Source: Streptomyces albicerus (GTDB taxonomy: Bacteria; Actinomycetota; Actinomycetes; Streptomycetales; Streptomycetaceae). Taken from it: a DNA stretch of 64,000 nucleotides. Every line of letters starts with the position of its first letter. Within the stretch, counting starts at the first letter, position 1. Both the position numbers and the translations under genes were made by a program. The notes beneath the pieces are model-generated. The model saw only the letters and a program-made list of their open reading frames with translations. It was not told the DNA's origin and did no database searches. The stretch lies in contig NZ_VWMY01000031.1 in NCBI RefSeq assembly GCF_008905045.1, forward strand, positions 56,315-120,314, written 5' to 3'. Positions 42,607 to 50,918 of this stretch are shown one piece after another.

Positions 42607-45600
42607 ATGGTCCACACCCCGCGGCACCAGGCCGAGAGCCTGCTGAACGCCCTTGATCCGCTGCCGTATCCGCTGCGTATGCGCGAACTCGCCGCCCGGG
42701 TACGGGAATTGGAGGAGGCGCGTCCGCTGCTGGACGAGTTGGAGGCCCGCGGGCCGTACGAGCGGGGGCTCGCTGTCGTCGCGGCGGCCATCAGCCGGGA
42801 CGTCGAGTGGATCGCGGCGCGGATCGCCGATCCGGACTCGTTCGTGCGCGGACACGCGCTGAGGGCGGCGGACAGCCTCCAGGTGCCCGACTCGGCCTAC
42901 GAGTCGGCACTCTCCGACGCGCCCGAGACGGTACGGCGACAGCTGCTGCGTGCCGTCGTCGCGGGGCGGCGTACCGCGCTGGCGGACCGGCTCGTCGACG
43001 GGCTGCGGGACGAGTGGGGCGACGCGGAGGCGGCGCGACTGCTGCCCGGGTGCTCGCCGCAGACGGTCGCCCGGCTGCTGCCCTCGCTCTTTCACGCCGT
43101 ACGGGGCTGGAAAGCGCTCGGCAGACGGCACGCGGGAGTTCTACTGGACGTGGCGGAACGGGAGTTGGCCGCACTGCCGGAGTCGCTGCGCGATGCCTGG
43201 TGGCAGCGGTACGCGCAGGCCGTGGCGGTCACGGTGGCCGTGGAGCCGTCGCGTGCGCTGGAACTGGTCGAGCGCTTCGGTCCCGCCAGGATTCCGTTTC
43301 AACTCCAGGACCGACTGGGCGCGTTCGCGGCTGTCGCGCCGGGGCGGGTGCTCCGGCTGCTGCTCGGGGGCAGCGGTCCCTCGCTCCGTGGTGTGCGCAG
43401 CCGGTCGCTGCGGTACAGGCTGGCGCGGTCCGGGGCGGATGAACTCGCCGCCTTCGGAAGGGTGTTGGCCGAGTCGGGTGATCTCGCGTCCTGGCTCATG
43501 GCGCTGCCGCCCGCTCGTCGCCACGCCTTCTATACGGAGGCGATGGCGGGCCGGGGCGCCGACGGCGTCACCGTCGATGCCGTCATCCTTGAGGCGTTGC
43601 CGCGCAGTTGCGTCGCCGAGGAGGCCCGACGGATGGCCGCCGCGGCGCGCGAACGCGGCGCGGCCTGGGGCACCGTGCTGCTTGCCGAATCCTTCCTGCC
43701 CGTCCCCGAAGTGCGCGAGCGGCTCATCGAGGCGACGCGCCGTCCCGCCGCCGAAGACCGAGCTCTGGCCTGGCCGTTGCTGATCGGCAACGCCGCCCGC
43801 TCAGGTGACTCCGCGGCCGTCACCTCCGTACTGGCGGAGTCGGCCCGGTTGCGCAACGAGCAGGAGCCGGTGCGGCTGCCTGCCCTGCGCGCGCTGTCCC
43901 ACACTCCGCCCGCCCTGTTCACCGAGGACGCCGAGCCGCACCTCGACCGGATCGCCGTCGATGCCGTCGAGGCCAGGGACTCCTCCCCGGAGATCCGGCG
44001 CAACCTCAGCCAACTCGCCGTGTCCGTGCTGCGGGAGCACGCCGCGGGCAGTTCGAGGGAGTTGGTGAACTGGGCGCTGCGCACGCTCGTGCGGATCTCC
44101 GGGAACACCGGCGGCGCCGACCTGGGCCGGCTCGACGAGAAGCTGCGGCGCGGGCAGGAGCACCAGGTGTACGAGGCGCTGCGGCCGTGGATCGAGGCGG
44201 GCACCGAGAAGGCCGATTACAGCCTCGCCTTCGCGCTCGCCCGAGCCGTGGGGCGGCGCGCCGCCGGGATGCCCGAGTTGCAGGAACTCCTGTGGCAGGC
44301 CATCCGGTTCGGGAACGACGTGACCGTGCGCAACGCCGTCGAGCTGTGGCTGGAGCCGCCCGCCACCCGTCACGAGAGGGTGGCGCGACTCCTCGCGCTC
44401 GAGCCCTCGGCGGGCGTGCTGTGGCCGGTCCTTCCCGTGGTCACCCGACGCCGCACCGACCTCCTCGACGTACTCCTGGCCGACACCCCGCCGTACGGCC
44501 GTTTCCTCACCAAGGACACCCACTGGACCGTGCCCGTTGGGTATGACGTACGACGCTGGTTGCCGCGTCAACAGGACGCCGTGGCCCGGAAGTTGGCGAA
44601 AGCGGCCGCCGATGCCGGACTGCCGTCGTACGCGCGGGTTGCCGCCATCGGGCAGGCCGCGCGCGTGCCGGGCCAGGGTGCCGCACTCGTACGCCGCTGG
44701 ACCGGTTCGCGGAACGTCGTGCTCGCGGAGGCCGCGCTCGGCGCGCTCGCCCACATCGACCGGCCCGGCGACGCACTGCCGGAACTGCTCGCGCACGCGG
44801 GCGACGACCGGGCACGCGTCGCCGTGTACGCGGCCACGAGGGCGTCCCGGCACGTGGCGCCGTCGCTGCTCGCGGGGCAGCTGCGTGAGGTGCTGCTCGG
44901 ACCGGGCACCAAGGTGACCAGCCGCAAGGAGGCGGCCCGGTTGGCCGCGACGCGGCTCCCGATACCCCGGGCGGTGGAGCTCCTCACCGAGGCGTACGGC
45001 CGGCCCGGCGCCCACCCCGACGTCCGGGCGGCCTGCGTCGCCGTCGCGGGCCCGCTGCTCGCCGACGACCGGATCTGGACCGTGCTGCACGACGCGGCCT
45101 GCGCGGAGCCGGTCCTGCGCACGGCGGTCCTGCGTGTACAGCCGCTCGACCTGGCGGAGTCCCATCGCGAGCGGTATGCCCGCCTCGTCCGAGACGTCTC
45201 CGCCGCCGAGGACTCGGAGACGGCCGCCCTCGCCTTCGACGCGCTGGCCCGCTGGGCCTCGTGGTCGGACGACGCGCCGACGGTGCTGGCGCAGGCCACG
45301 GCGGACCTGTCGGACCGCAAGGCGTGGAAGGCTGCCGCGAACGGCCTGGTGACCGCCGCCGCGGGGGCACCGCAGGGTGGCCTGGGGCTGCTCCGGGCGT
45401 TGGCGGAGCTGGCGGAGGCCGACACCGGAACGGGCGACCTCACCGATGGGGAATCCGCCCTCGGAGCCGAGGATCGGCCGGCCGCGAGCGCGGCCGGGAC
45501 GCCTACTGCCGCGGGCGCCGTGGAGAGCGGAGCCGGAGCGACCGCCCAGGCCGACGCCGCCGCCGATTCCGTACGGAGGCCCGCCTCGCACGCCCTCCCC

Positions 45601-46125
45601 GACGCCGAGGAACAACGCGACCGCCCGGCCCGTCGCCGGGTGGAATACCTCGTCGGGCGTCTCACCCAGCAGGCCGGGACCGCCCCCGGGCCGATCCGCC
45701 CGGCCGCCCTCGCCGCGGGTGAACTCCTCGCGCGGTACGACGACTTCATACCCCAGGCCGCCACCCTGGCGGCCTGCCACCTCGACCTCGACGCGGAGCC
45801 GCACGAGGTGGACGCGGCGCTGGACCGGCTTGCGGTACTCACCGACGGCCGGCCCGCGCTCACCGGGCGGATCGCGCACGAGCTGTCCGGACGGCTGCGT
45901 CGGCAGCCGCCCGAGGGGGATGTCGACGCGCTGCTCGGCACGGTCCGCCGCCTCACCGAGCACGGCGGCTTCGCCGAGGGCCTGCTCGCGGCGGCCCTCA
46001 CCGACGCGATAGGCCCCCGCACCGCCTGGTCCGGCCCTTGGCGCGAGCAGCTGAGAGCACTGCGCCGCCACCGGGCGCCCGATGTACGTGACATGGCGCT
46101 TGCCCGGGTGACGGCGTACGAGTGA
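42607..46125 (+). CDS. Very large helical-repeat (HEAT-like) protein of unknown function
   Basis: A 1172-residue cytoplasmic protein made almost entirely of Ala/Leu/Arg-rich amphipathic helices, repeated in HEAT/armadillo style (for example VRGHALRAADSL, VRRQLLRAVV, VLAEAALGALAHIDRPGDAL, ARVAVYAATRASR). One low-complexity insert at about 950-1010 is rich in Ala, Gly, Thr and Glu. No catalytic motif is seen. It may be a scaffold. ATG at 42607 has only a weak GGCAGG 13 nt upstream; the frame before it (from 42445) lacks coding character. Confidence 0.75.
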   Translation: MVHTPRHQAESLLNALDPLPYPLRMRELAARVRELEEARPLLDELEARGPYERGLAVVAAAISRDVEWIAARIADPDSFVRGHALRAADSLQVPDSAYESALSDAPETVRRQLLRAVVAGRRTALADRLVDGLRDEWGDAEAARLLPGCSPQTVARLLPSLFHAVRGWKALGRRHAGVLLDVAERELAALPESLRDAWWQRYAQAVAVTVAVEPSRALELVERFGPARIPFQLQDRLGAFAAVAPGRVLRLLLGGSGPSLRGVRSRSLRYRLARSGADELAAFGRVLAESGDLASWLMALPPARRHAFYTEAMAGRGADGVTVDAVILEALPRSCVAEEARRMAAAARERGAAWGTVLLAESFLPVPEVRERLIEATRRPAAEDRALAWPLLIGNAARSGDSAAVTSVLAESARLRNEQEPVRLPALRALSHTPPALFTEDAEPHLDRIAVDAVEARDSSPEIRRNLSQLAVSVLREHAAGSSRELVNWALRTLVRISGNTGGADLGRLDEKLRRGQEHQVYEALRPWIEAGTEKADYSLAFALARAVGRRAAGMPELQELLWQAIRFGNDVTVRNAVELWLEPPATRHERVARLLALEPSAGVLWPVLPVVTRRRTDLLDVLLADTPPYGRFLTKDTHWTVPVGYDVRRWLPRQQDAVARKLAKAAADAGLPSYARVAAIGQAARVPGQGAALVRRWTGSRNVVLAEAALGALAHIDRPGDALPELLAHAGDDRARVAVYAATRASRHVAPSLLAGQLREVLLGPGTKVTSRKEAARLAATRLPIPRAVELLTEAYGRPGAHPDVRAACVAVAGPLLADDRIWTVLHDAACAEPVLRTAVLRVQPLDLAESHRERYARLVRDVSAAEDSETAALAFDALARWASWSDDAPTVLAQATADLSDRKAWKAAANGLVTAAAGAPQGGLGLLRALAELAEADTGTGDLTDGESALGAEDRPAASAAGTPTAAGAVESGAGATAQADAAADSVRRPASHALPDAEEQRDRPARRRVEYLVGRLTQQAGTAPGPIRPAALAAGELLARYDDFIPQAATLAACHLDLDAEPHEVDAALDRLAVLTDGRPALTGRIAHELSGRLRRQPPEGDVDALLGTVRRLTEHGGFAEGLLAAALTDAIGPRTAWSGPWREQLRALRRHRAPDVRDMALARVTAYE

Positions 46126-46140
46126 GAGACGGCAGAACCC

Positions 46141-46217
46141 GCGCCCCACCAGGGGCGCGGGCCTGTGACATGTGCGGCTCCGCCGAGTGGCCGGGACCAA
46201 CCACAACCAGCCCGCAG
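46141..46217. repeat. Dispersed intergenic repeat, long variant
   Basis: The hairpin GCGCCCC-ACCA-GGGGCGC (46141-46158) is followed by a block with TGTGACATGTGCGGCTCCGC, shared with the copy at 48439. It lies between convergent genes and probably acts as a terminator. Confidence 0.65.
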
Positions 46218-46243
46218 CCGATGAAGGACCCCAAGCCCTGCGT

Positions 46244-47224
46244 TTACACGCCGGCGGCCCTCGCCGCCATGCGGGCCTTACGGGCCGCGAGCTTCTCGTC
46301 GAACTTCAGGGCCTCGGAGTCCAGACCGCGCATGTAGAGGCCGAGCTCCTCCTGGGCCTGGAGGCCCTCGGGGCCGAGGCCGTCGATCTCCAGGACCTTG
46401 AGGTGGCGCAGCACCGGCTGGAGTACGTCGTCGTGGTGGATGCGCATGTTGTAGACCTCGCCGATCGCCATCTGCGCGGCGGCGCGCTCGAAGCCGGGCA
46501 TGCCGTGGCCGGGCATCCGGAAGTTGACGATGACGTCGCGGACGGCCTGCATGGTGAGGTCGGGGGCGAGCTCGAAGGCGGCCTTCAGGAGGTTGCGGTA
46601 GAAGACCATGTGCAGGTTCTCGTCGGTCGCGATGCGCGCCAGCATGCGGTCGCAGACCGGGTCACCGGACTGGTGCCCGGTGTTGCGGTGCGAGACACGG
46701 GTCGCGAGCTCCTGGAAGGCGACGTACGCGACCGAGTGCAGCATCGAGTGGCGGTTGTCCGACTCGAAGCCCTCGCTCATGTGCACCATGCGGAAGGCCT
46801 CGAGCTTGTCGGGGTCGACCGCGCGCGAAGCGAGCAGGTAGTCGCGCATCACGATGCCGTGCCGGCCCTCTTCGGCGGTCCAGCGGTGCACCCAGGTGCC
46901 CCAGGCGCCGTCGCGGCCGAAAAGGCTGGCGATTTCGTGGTGGTAGCTGGGCAGGTTGTCCTCGGTGAGAAGATTGACGACCAGGGCGATCCGGCCGATC
47001 TCGGTGACCTTGGACTGCTCCTTGTCCCAGGCCTCGCCGTCCTCGAAGAAACCGGGGAAGTTGCGGCCGTCGGACCAGGGCACGTACTCGTGCGGCATCC
47101 AGTCCTTGGCCACCTTCAGGTGCCGGTTGAGTTCGGTCTCCACCACTTCTTCCAGTGCGTACAGCAGCCGTGCGTCGGTCCAGGCGGAGGACGGGCTGCC
47201 GAGATGGGGAGAAGTGATCGTCAC
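46244..47224 (-). CDS. desA: Acyl-ACP desaturase (soluble diiron type)
   Basis: A 326-residue stearoyl-ACP-desaturase-like protein. Diiron ligands are visible in EEVVETELNRH, EEGRH (118-122) and DENLH (about 197-201), the two ExxH repeats of the family. It puts a double bond into acyl chains bound to acyl carrier protein, adjusting membrane fluidity. GTG start at 47224, GGAGC 6 nt upstream. Three operator-like palindromes sit directly upstream (47264-47313), so tight repression by a TetR-type fatty-acid regulator encoded elsewhere is likely. Confidence 0.92.
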   Translation of the reverse strand: MTITSPHLGSPSSAWTDARLLYALEEVVETELNRHLKVAKDWMPHEYVPWSDGRNFPGFFEDGEAWDKEQSKVTEIGRIALVVNLLTEDNLPSYHHEIASLFGRDGAWGTWVHRWTAEEGRHGIVMRDYLLASRAVDPDKLEAFRMVHMSEGFESDNRHSMLHSVAYVAFQELATRVSHRNTGHQSGDPVCDRMLARIATDENLHMVFYRNLLKAAFELAPDLTMQAVRDVIVNFRMPGHGMPGFERAAAQMAIGEVYNMRIHHDDVLQPVLRHLKVLEIDGLGPEGLQAQEELGLYMRGLDSEALKFDEKLAARKARMAARAAGV

Positions 47225-47263
47225 GGGGGCTCCAGGGGGGACGTAAATGCTGAGCGTTCACAC

Positions 47264-47313
47264 AACCTACGGCATCGTAGGCTACGTATCCGTAGGTTAC
47301 GATGCCGTAGGTT
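47264..47313. promoter_or_regulatory. Triple CTACG-type operator array upstream of the desaturase
   Basis: The 16-bp arms 47264-47279 and 47298-47313 are exact inverse copies. Within the 50 bp three units of the form (C)CTACG-N4-CGTAG(G) follow each other: CCTACGGCATCGTAGG, CTACGTATCCGTAG and a third, slightly degenerate one. It lies 40-90 bp before the desA start codon, over the expected promoter. Confidence 0.75.
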
Positions 47314-47438
47314 AAGCGCGCCGTAAAGAGCGCTGATCAGCAACGTTCTCAGCCGGAGATCGGCAAGGCGTGTCCTCGGAGCACACTCGCCGGGCGGACG
47401 CGCAGGTCCCGGAGCCGAGCGGGCGCTGCGTCGGCCGT

Positions 47439-48215
47439 TCAGGCGTACAGCTCCCGGAGCCGGATCGAGAGGCATGTCACACAGCCCTCGAGCTTCTCGA
47501 ACTCGCTGATGTCCACGAGGACGGGTTCGTGGCCGAGATCGGCGAACAGCTCGGCGGTCTTTGGTGCGCTTGCCGCCATCAGCAGCTTTCCGCCGCCGAG
47601 CAGCACGACGTGGGCGCCGGACTCCTCCGGCACCGCCAGGAAGCGCGGAAACAGCGACGGCGTGTCCACGAGCGGCCCGTGCCCGACGACCGTGCCGTCG
47701 GGCAGCGCGGTGACGGCCGACTTCAGGTGCAGCACCTTGCTCACCGGTACGGCGACGACGCGCGCGCCGAGCGGTTCGAAGGCGGCCCGCAGCTGCTGGA
47801 TGCCGGCGGCGTTGGTACGGCCGCCGCGGCCCACGTAGATCGTGTCGCCGACCTTCAGGACGTCGCCGCCGTCGAGCGTGCCCGGCTCCCACACCCAGTT
47901 CACCGAGCAGCCGAGCCGGGCCACGGCCTCCTCGACCCCGGTCGTCTCGCCGCGCCGCGCCTCCGCGCCCGGGCGGCCGATCAGCGCCACGTTGCGGAAG
48001 ACGACCACCGTGTCCTCCACGAACACGGAGTCCGGGCAGTCGTCGGCGGGCTCCACCTCGATGGTCTCCCAGCCGTGCGTACGCAGCGCCTGCGCGTACG
48101 TCTCCCACTGCTCGACCGCCAGACCGACGTCGACCTTCGTGCGCTCGATGTGCGTGACCAGGCCTTCGGCCAGGCGAGGGCTGGGTCGGCGGATGAGGGC
48201 CTTCTGGCTGGGCAC
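47439..48215 (-). CDS. ddaH: Dimethylarginine dimethylaminohydrolase (DDAH)
   Basis: A 258-residue member of the guanidino-group-modifying superfamily that hydrolyses N-methylated arginine to citrulline and methylamine. The catalytic Cys is in EGCVTCLS, the His in KVLHLKSAVT, and substrate-binding acidic residues in PDSVFVEDT and GTLDGGDVL. I chose the GTG at 48215, which has GGAGA at good spacing and gives the family start (SQKALIRRPSP); the longer upstream frame looks non-coding. Confidence 0.9.
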   Translation of the reverse strand: MPSQKALIRRPSPRLAEGLVTHIERTKVDVGLAVEQWETYAQALRTHGWETIEVEPADDCPDSVFVEDTVVVFRNVALIGRPGAEARRGETTGVEEAVARLGCSVNWVWEPGTLDGGDVLKVGDTIYVGRGGRTNAAGIQQLRAAFEPLGARVVAVPVSKVLHLKSAVTALPDGTVVGHGPLVDTPSLFPRFLAVPEESGAHVVLLGGGKLLMAASAPKTAELFADLGHEPVLVDISEFEKLEGCVTCLSIRLRELYA

Positions 48216-48565
48216 GTGCGGGTCTCCGAATCGCAGGGGTCTCGCGCACATCATGCAGCGCCGTGCCGGGGTGACAACAGTCCCCTGAGGGTGCGGGGGT
48301 GGAGAGGGGAATGTGGTGGTTGTGCCCATATCCGGGGAGGTGCGGGCGGGCTGCCGGTGCCTGGCGGTGCCTGCCGGAGGAGTCTTCCATCAGGGGGCTG
48401 AGCAGTTGCCGCGCCTTACCGTCCGCGACGGGTTCCGGGCGCCCCGAAGGGGCGCGGGGCTCTGACATTTGCGGCTCCGCCGCGTGGGCGCGACCAGCCC
48501 TCACCTACCCGCACCCGCCCTCCTGGCCGTCGCGCCCGGCGCAGCCGCCCGCAGCCGCCGACGCC
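48216..48565. other. 350-bp gap between UvrA-like and DDAH genes
   Basis: Contains the dispersed repeat copy at 48439-48513, probably ending the ABC-F/UvrA-like transcript. The remaining bases up to the DDAH start show no gene; the DDAH promoter should lie here but no clear consensus is seen. Confidence 0.5.
48439..48513. repeat. Dispersed intergenic repeat, long variant, second copy
   Basis: The stem GCGCCCC-GAA-GGGGCGC (48439-48455) is followed by CTCTGACATTTGCGGCTCCG and a GCGACCAGCC block, matching the copy at 46141 and the tail of the short variants. Confidence 0.65.
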
Positions 48566-50908
48566 CTACCCCACATACCGCCGGAGGTGTTCCCCCGTGA
48601 ACGAGCCCTTCGCGCGCAGGAGTTGACGAGGTGTTCCCTCGAAGACGACCCGGCCGCCGTCCTTGCCGCCGTCGGGGCCCAGGTCGATGACCCAGTCGGC
48701 GTGGGCGACGACATCGAGGTTGTGCTCGACGACCAGGACCGTGTTGCCCGCGTCGACCAGCCGGTCGAGGAGGGCGAGCAGACCCTCGACGTCCGACATG
48801 TGCAGCCCGGTCGTCGGCTCGTCGAGCACGTACACAGCCCCGGTCCGGTGCAACCGGGTCGCGAGCTTTATACGCTGCCGTTCCCCGCCGGAGAGCGTGG
48901 ACAGGGGCTGACCGAGCGTCAGGTACGTGAGTCCCACATCCCGCAGGGCACGCAGACGGCGGCGTACTCCGGAGTCCTCGAAGAAGCCGAGGGCCTGATC
49001 GGCCGTCATCTCCAGTACGTCGACGATCGAGTTGCCGCCCACGGTCAGCCGCAGCACCTCGTCCTTGAAACGCCGCCCCTCGCAGTCGGGGCAGGTCGTC
49101 GTCACCGGATCCATGAACGCGAGATCGGTGTAGCTGACCCCGCGGCCCTGGCAAGTCCCGCAGGCTCCTTCGGAATTGAAGCTGAAGAGCCCCGGCTGGA
49201 CGCCCAACTCCCGCGCGAAGATCTTCCGTACGGTGTCCATGACGCCGAGATACGTCGCCGGTGTGGACCGCGCCGAGATGCCGATGGACGACTGGTCGAC
49301 GACCACCGCGTCCGGGTGCGCCGCCGTGAACTCCCGCGAGACGAGCGTGCTCTTTCCCGAACCCGCGACCCCGGTCACCGCGGTCAGCACGCCCGTGGGG
49401 AACTCCACCGTCACATCCCGCAGGTTGTGCAGGTCCGCGCCCTTCACCCAGAGCCCGCCGGTGGCCGCCCGCGGCCGTTGCTTCACCTCGGCACGGCGGT
49501 GCAGACAGCGGCCCGTCGGGGTGTCGGCCGACGCCAGCTGTCCGGGCGTCCCCTCGAAGACCACCCGGCCGCCGTCGGCCCCCGCCCCCGGCCCCATGTC
49601 GACGACATGATCGGCGAGGGCGATGACGTCCGGGTCGTGTTCGACGACCAGCACGGTGTTCCCCTTGTCCCGCAGTCGTAGCAGCAGATCACCGAGCCGC
49701 CCCACGTCACGCGGGTGCAGCCCGACGCTCGGCTCGTCGAAGATGTACGTCATCCCGGTCAGGCTCGACCCGAGATGCCGCACCATCTTCAGCCGCTGCC
49801 CCTCCCCGCCGGACAGCGTCTGGGTCTCCCGGTCCAGGCTGAGGTAGCCGAGCCCGATCGCCTCGATCCGCTCCAGCGAGGCCACGGCCGCCGCCGCGAC
49901 CGGCGTGGCGACCGGGTCGTCGATGTCCTTCAGTACGGCGATCAGGTCGCTGACCTGCATTCGGGCGCAGTCGGCGATGGACAGGCCGGACCGTCCGTCG
50001 GCCCCCGCGCCGATCCGGGTGGCGAGCGCCGCCTCGTTCAGCCGCGCACCCCGGCATCGCGGGCAGACGCCCTCCGTCATGAAGCCCTGCACCTGATCAC
50101 GCGTCTTCTGGCTGAGCGCGGACAGGTCCCGCTTGAGGTACAGCCGCTCGAAACGGTCGGCGAGCCCTTCGTAGTCGGTGCTCCAGGCGCCGCCCGAGCC
50201 GCTGATGGTGACCTTGCTGCCGGGGCGCCCACGCATCAGGAACTCCCGCTCGGCCGCAGTGAATTGACGTACGGGCTTGTGCGGGTCCAGCTCAGTGGTG
50301 TTCGTGTACGCCTGCCCCTGCCAGGTCCCCGCGGCGAACGGCGGGAAGAGGATCGCGCCGTCCGCCAGGGACCTGTCCGGATCCAGGATGCGGTCCCAGT
50401 CGGGCCGGACCGTGCGCCCGAGGCCGTCGCACTCGGGGCACATGCCCGACGGGTCGTTGAACGAGTACGCGGTCGCCGGACCCGCGCTCGGGATGCCGTG
50501 CCGTGAGAACAGGACCCGGATCACCGAGTACACGTCCGTCATCGTGCCCACGGTCGACCGGGAGTGGCCGCCGACCGGTTTCTGGTCGACGACGATCGCC
50601 GGCGAGAGATCCTCGATGGCCTCCGCGTGCGGCCGCTCGTACTTCGGCAGCCGGTTGCGGACGAACCAGGTGAAGGTCTCGTTCAGCTGGCGCTGCGACT
50701 CGACCGCGATCGTGTCGAAGACGACCGACGACTTGCCCGATCCGGACACCCCGGTGAAGACCGTGAGCCGGCCCTTCGGGATGCGCAGGGTCACATCCCG
50801 AAGGTTGTTCTCATGTGCGCCGACCACGCTGATGAACGAGTGATTACCGGAAACGGGCTGGTCAGGAGCAGTGACGGGCTGATGTGTACCGGTGATGAAC
50901 TGGCTCAT
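48566..50908 (-). CDS. UvrA-like ABC ATPase (UvrA paralogue, resistance/DrrC type)
   Basis: A 780-residue duplicated ABC ATPase, shorter than canonical UvrA (around 940-1000). Two Walker A motifs (GVSGSGKSS, GVAGSGKST), two signatures (LSGGEGQR, LSGGERQR), Walker B segments (YIFDEPSVGLHP, YVLDEPTTGLH) and two CxxC pairs for zinc (CPECDG; CGTCQG...CPDCEG) are present. The class is linked to repair or protection against DNA-damaging drugs. It starts 10 bp after the ABC-F stop, so they form one operon. Confidence 0.92.
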   Translation of the reverse strand: MSQFITGTHQPVTAPDQPVSGNHSFISVVGAHENNLRDVTLRIPKGRLTVFTGVSGSGKSSVVFDTIAVESQRQLNETFTWFVRNRLPKYERPHAEAIEDLSPAIVVDQKPVGGHSRSTVGTMTDVYSVIRVLFSRHGIPSAGPATAYSFNDPSGMCPECDGLGRTVRPDWDRILDPDRSLADGAILFPPFAAGTWQGQAYTNTTELDPHKPVRQFTAAEREFLMRGRPGSKVTISGSGGAWSTDYEGLADRFERLYLKRDLSALSQKTRDQVQGFMTEGVCPRCRGARLNEAALATRIGAGADGRSGLSIADCARMQVSDLIAVLKDIDDPVATPVAAAAVASLERIEAIGLGYLSLDRETQTLSGGEGQRLKMVRHLGSSLTGMTYIFDEPSVGLHPRDVGRLGDLLLRLRDKGNTVLVVEHDPDVIALADHVVDMGPGAGADGGRVVFEGTPGQLASADTPTGRCLHRRAEVKQRPRAATGGLWVKGADLHNLRDVTVEFPTGVLTAVTGVAGSGKSTLVSREFTAAHPDAVVVDQSSIGISARSTPATYLGVMDTVRKIFARELGVQPGLFSFNSEGACGTCQGRGVSYTDLAFMDPVTTTCPDCEGRRFKDEVLRLTVGGNSIVDVLEMTADQALGFFEDSGVRRRLRALRDVGLTYLTLGQPLSTLSGGERQRIKLATRLHRTGAVYVLDEPTTGLHMSDVEGLLALLDRLVDAGNTVLVVEHNLDVVAHADWVIDLGPDGGKDGGRVVFEGTPRQLLRAKGSFTGEHLRRYVG

Positions 50909-50918
50909 ACCGCCGAAG

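Noticed and set aside
43801..46206. 801-codon minus frame opposite the helical-repeat protein
   Set aside because: No start signal and Gly/Arg-rich; the + frame has regular amphipathic helices and normal codon bias.
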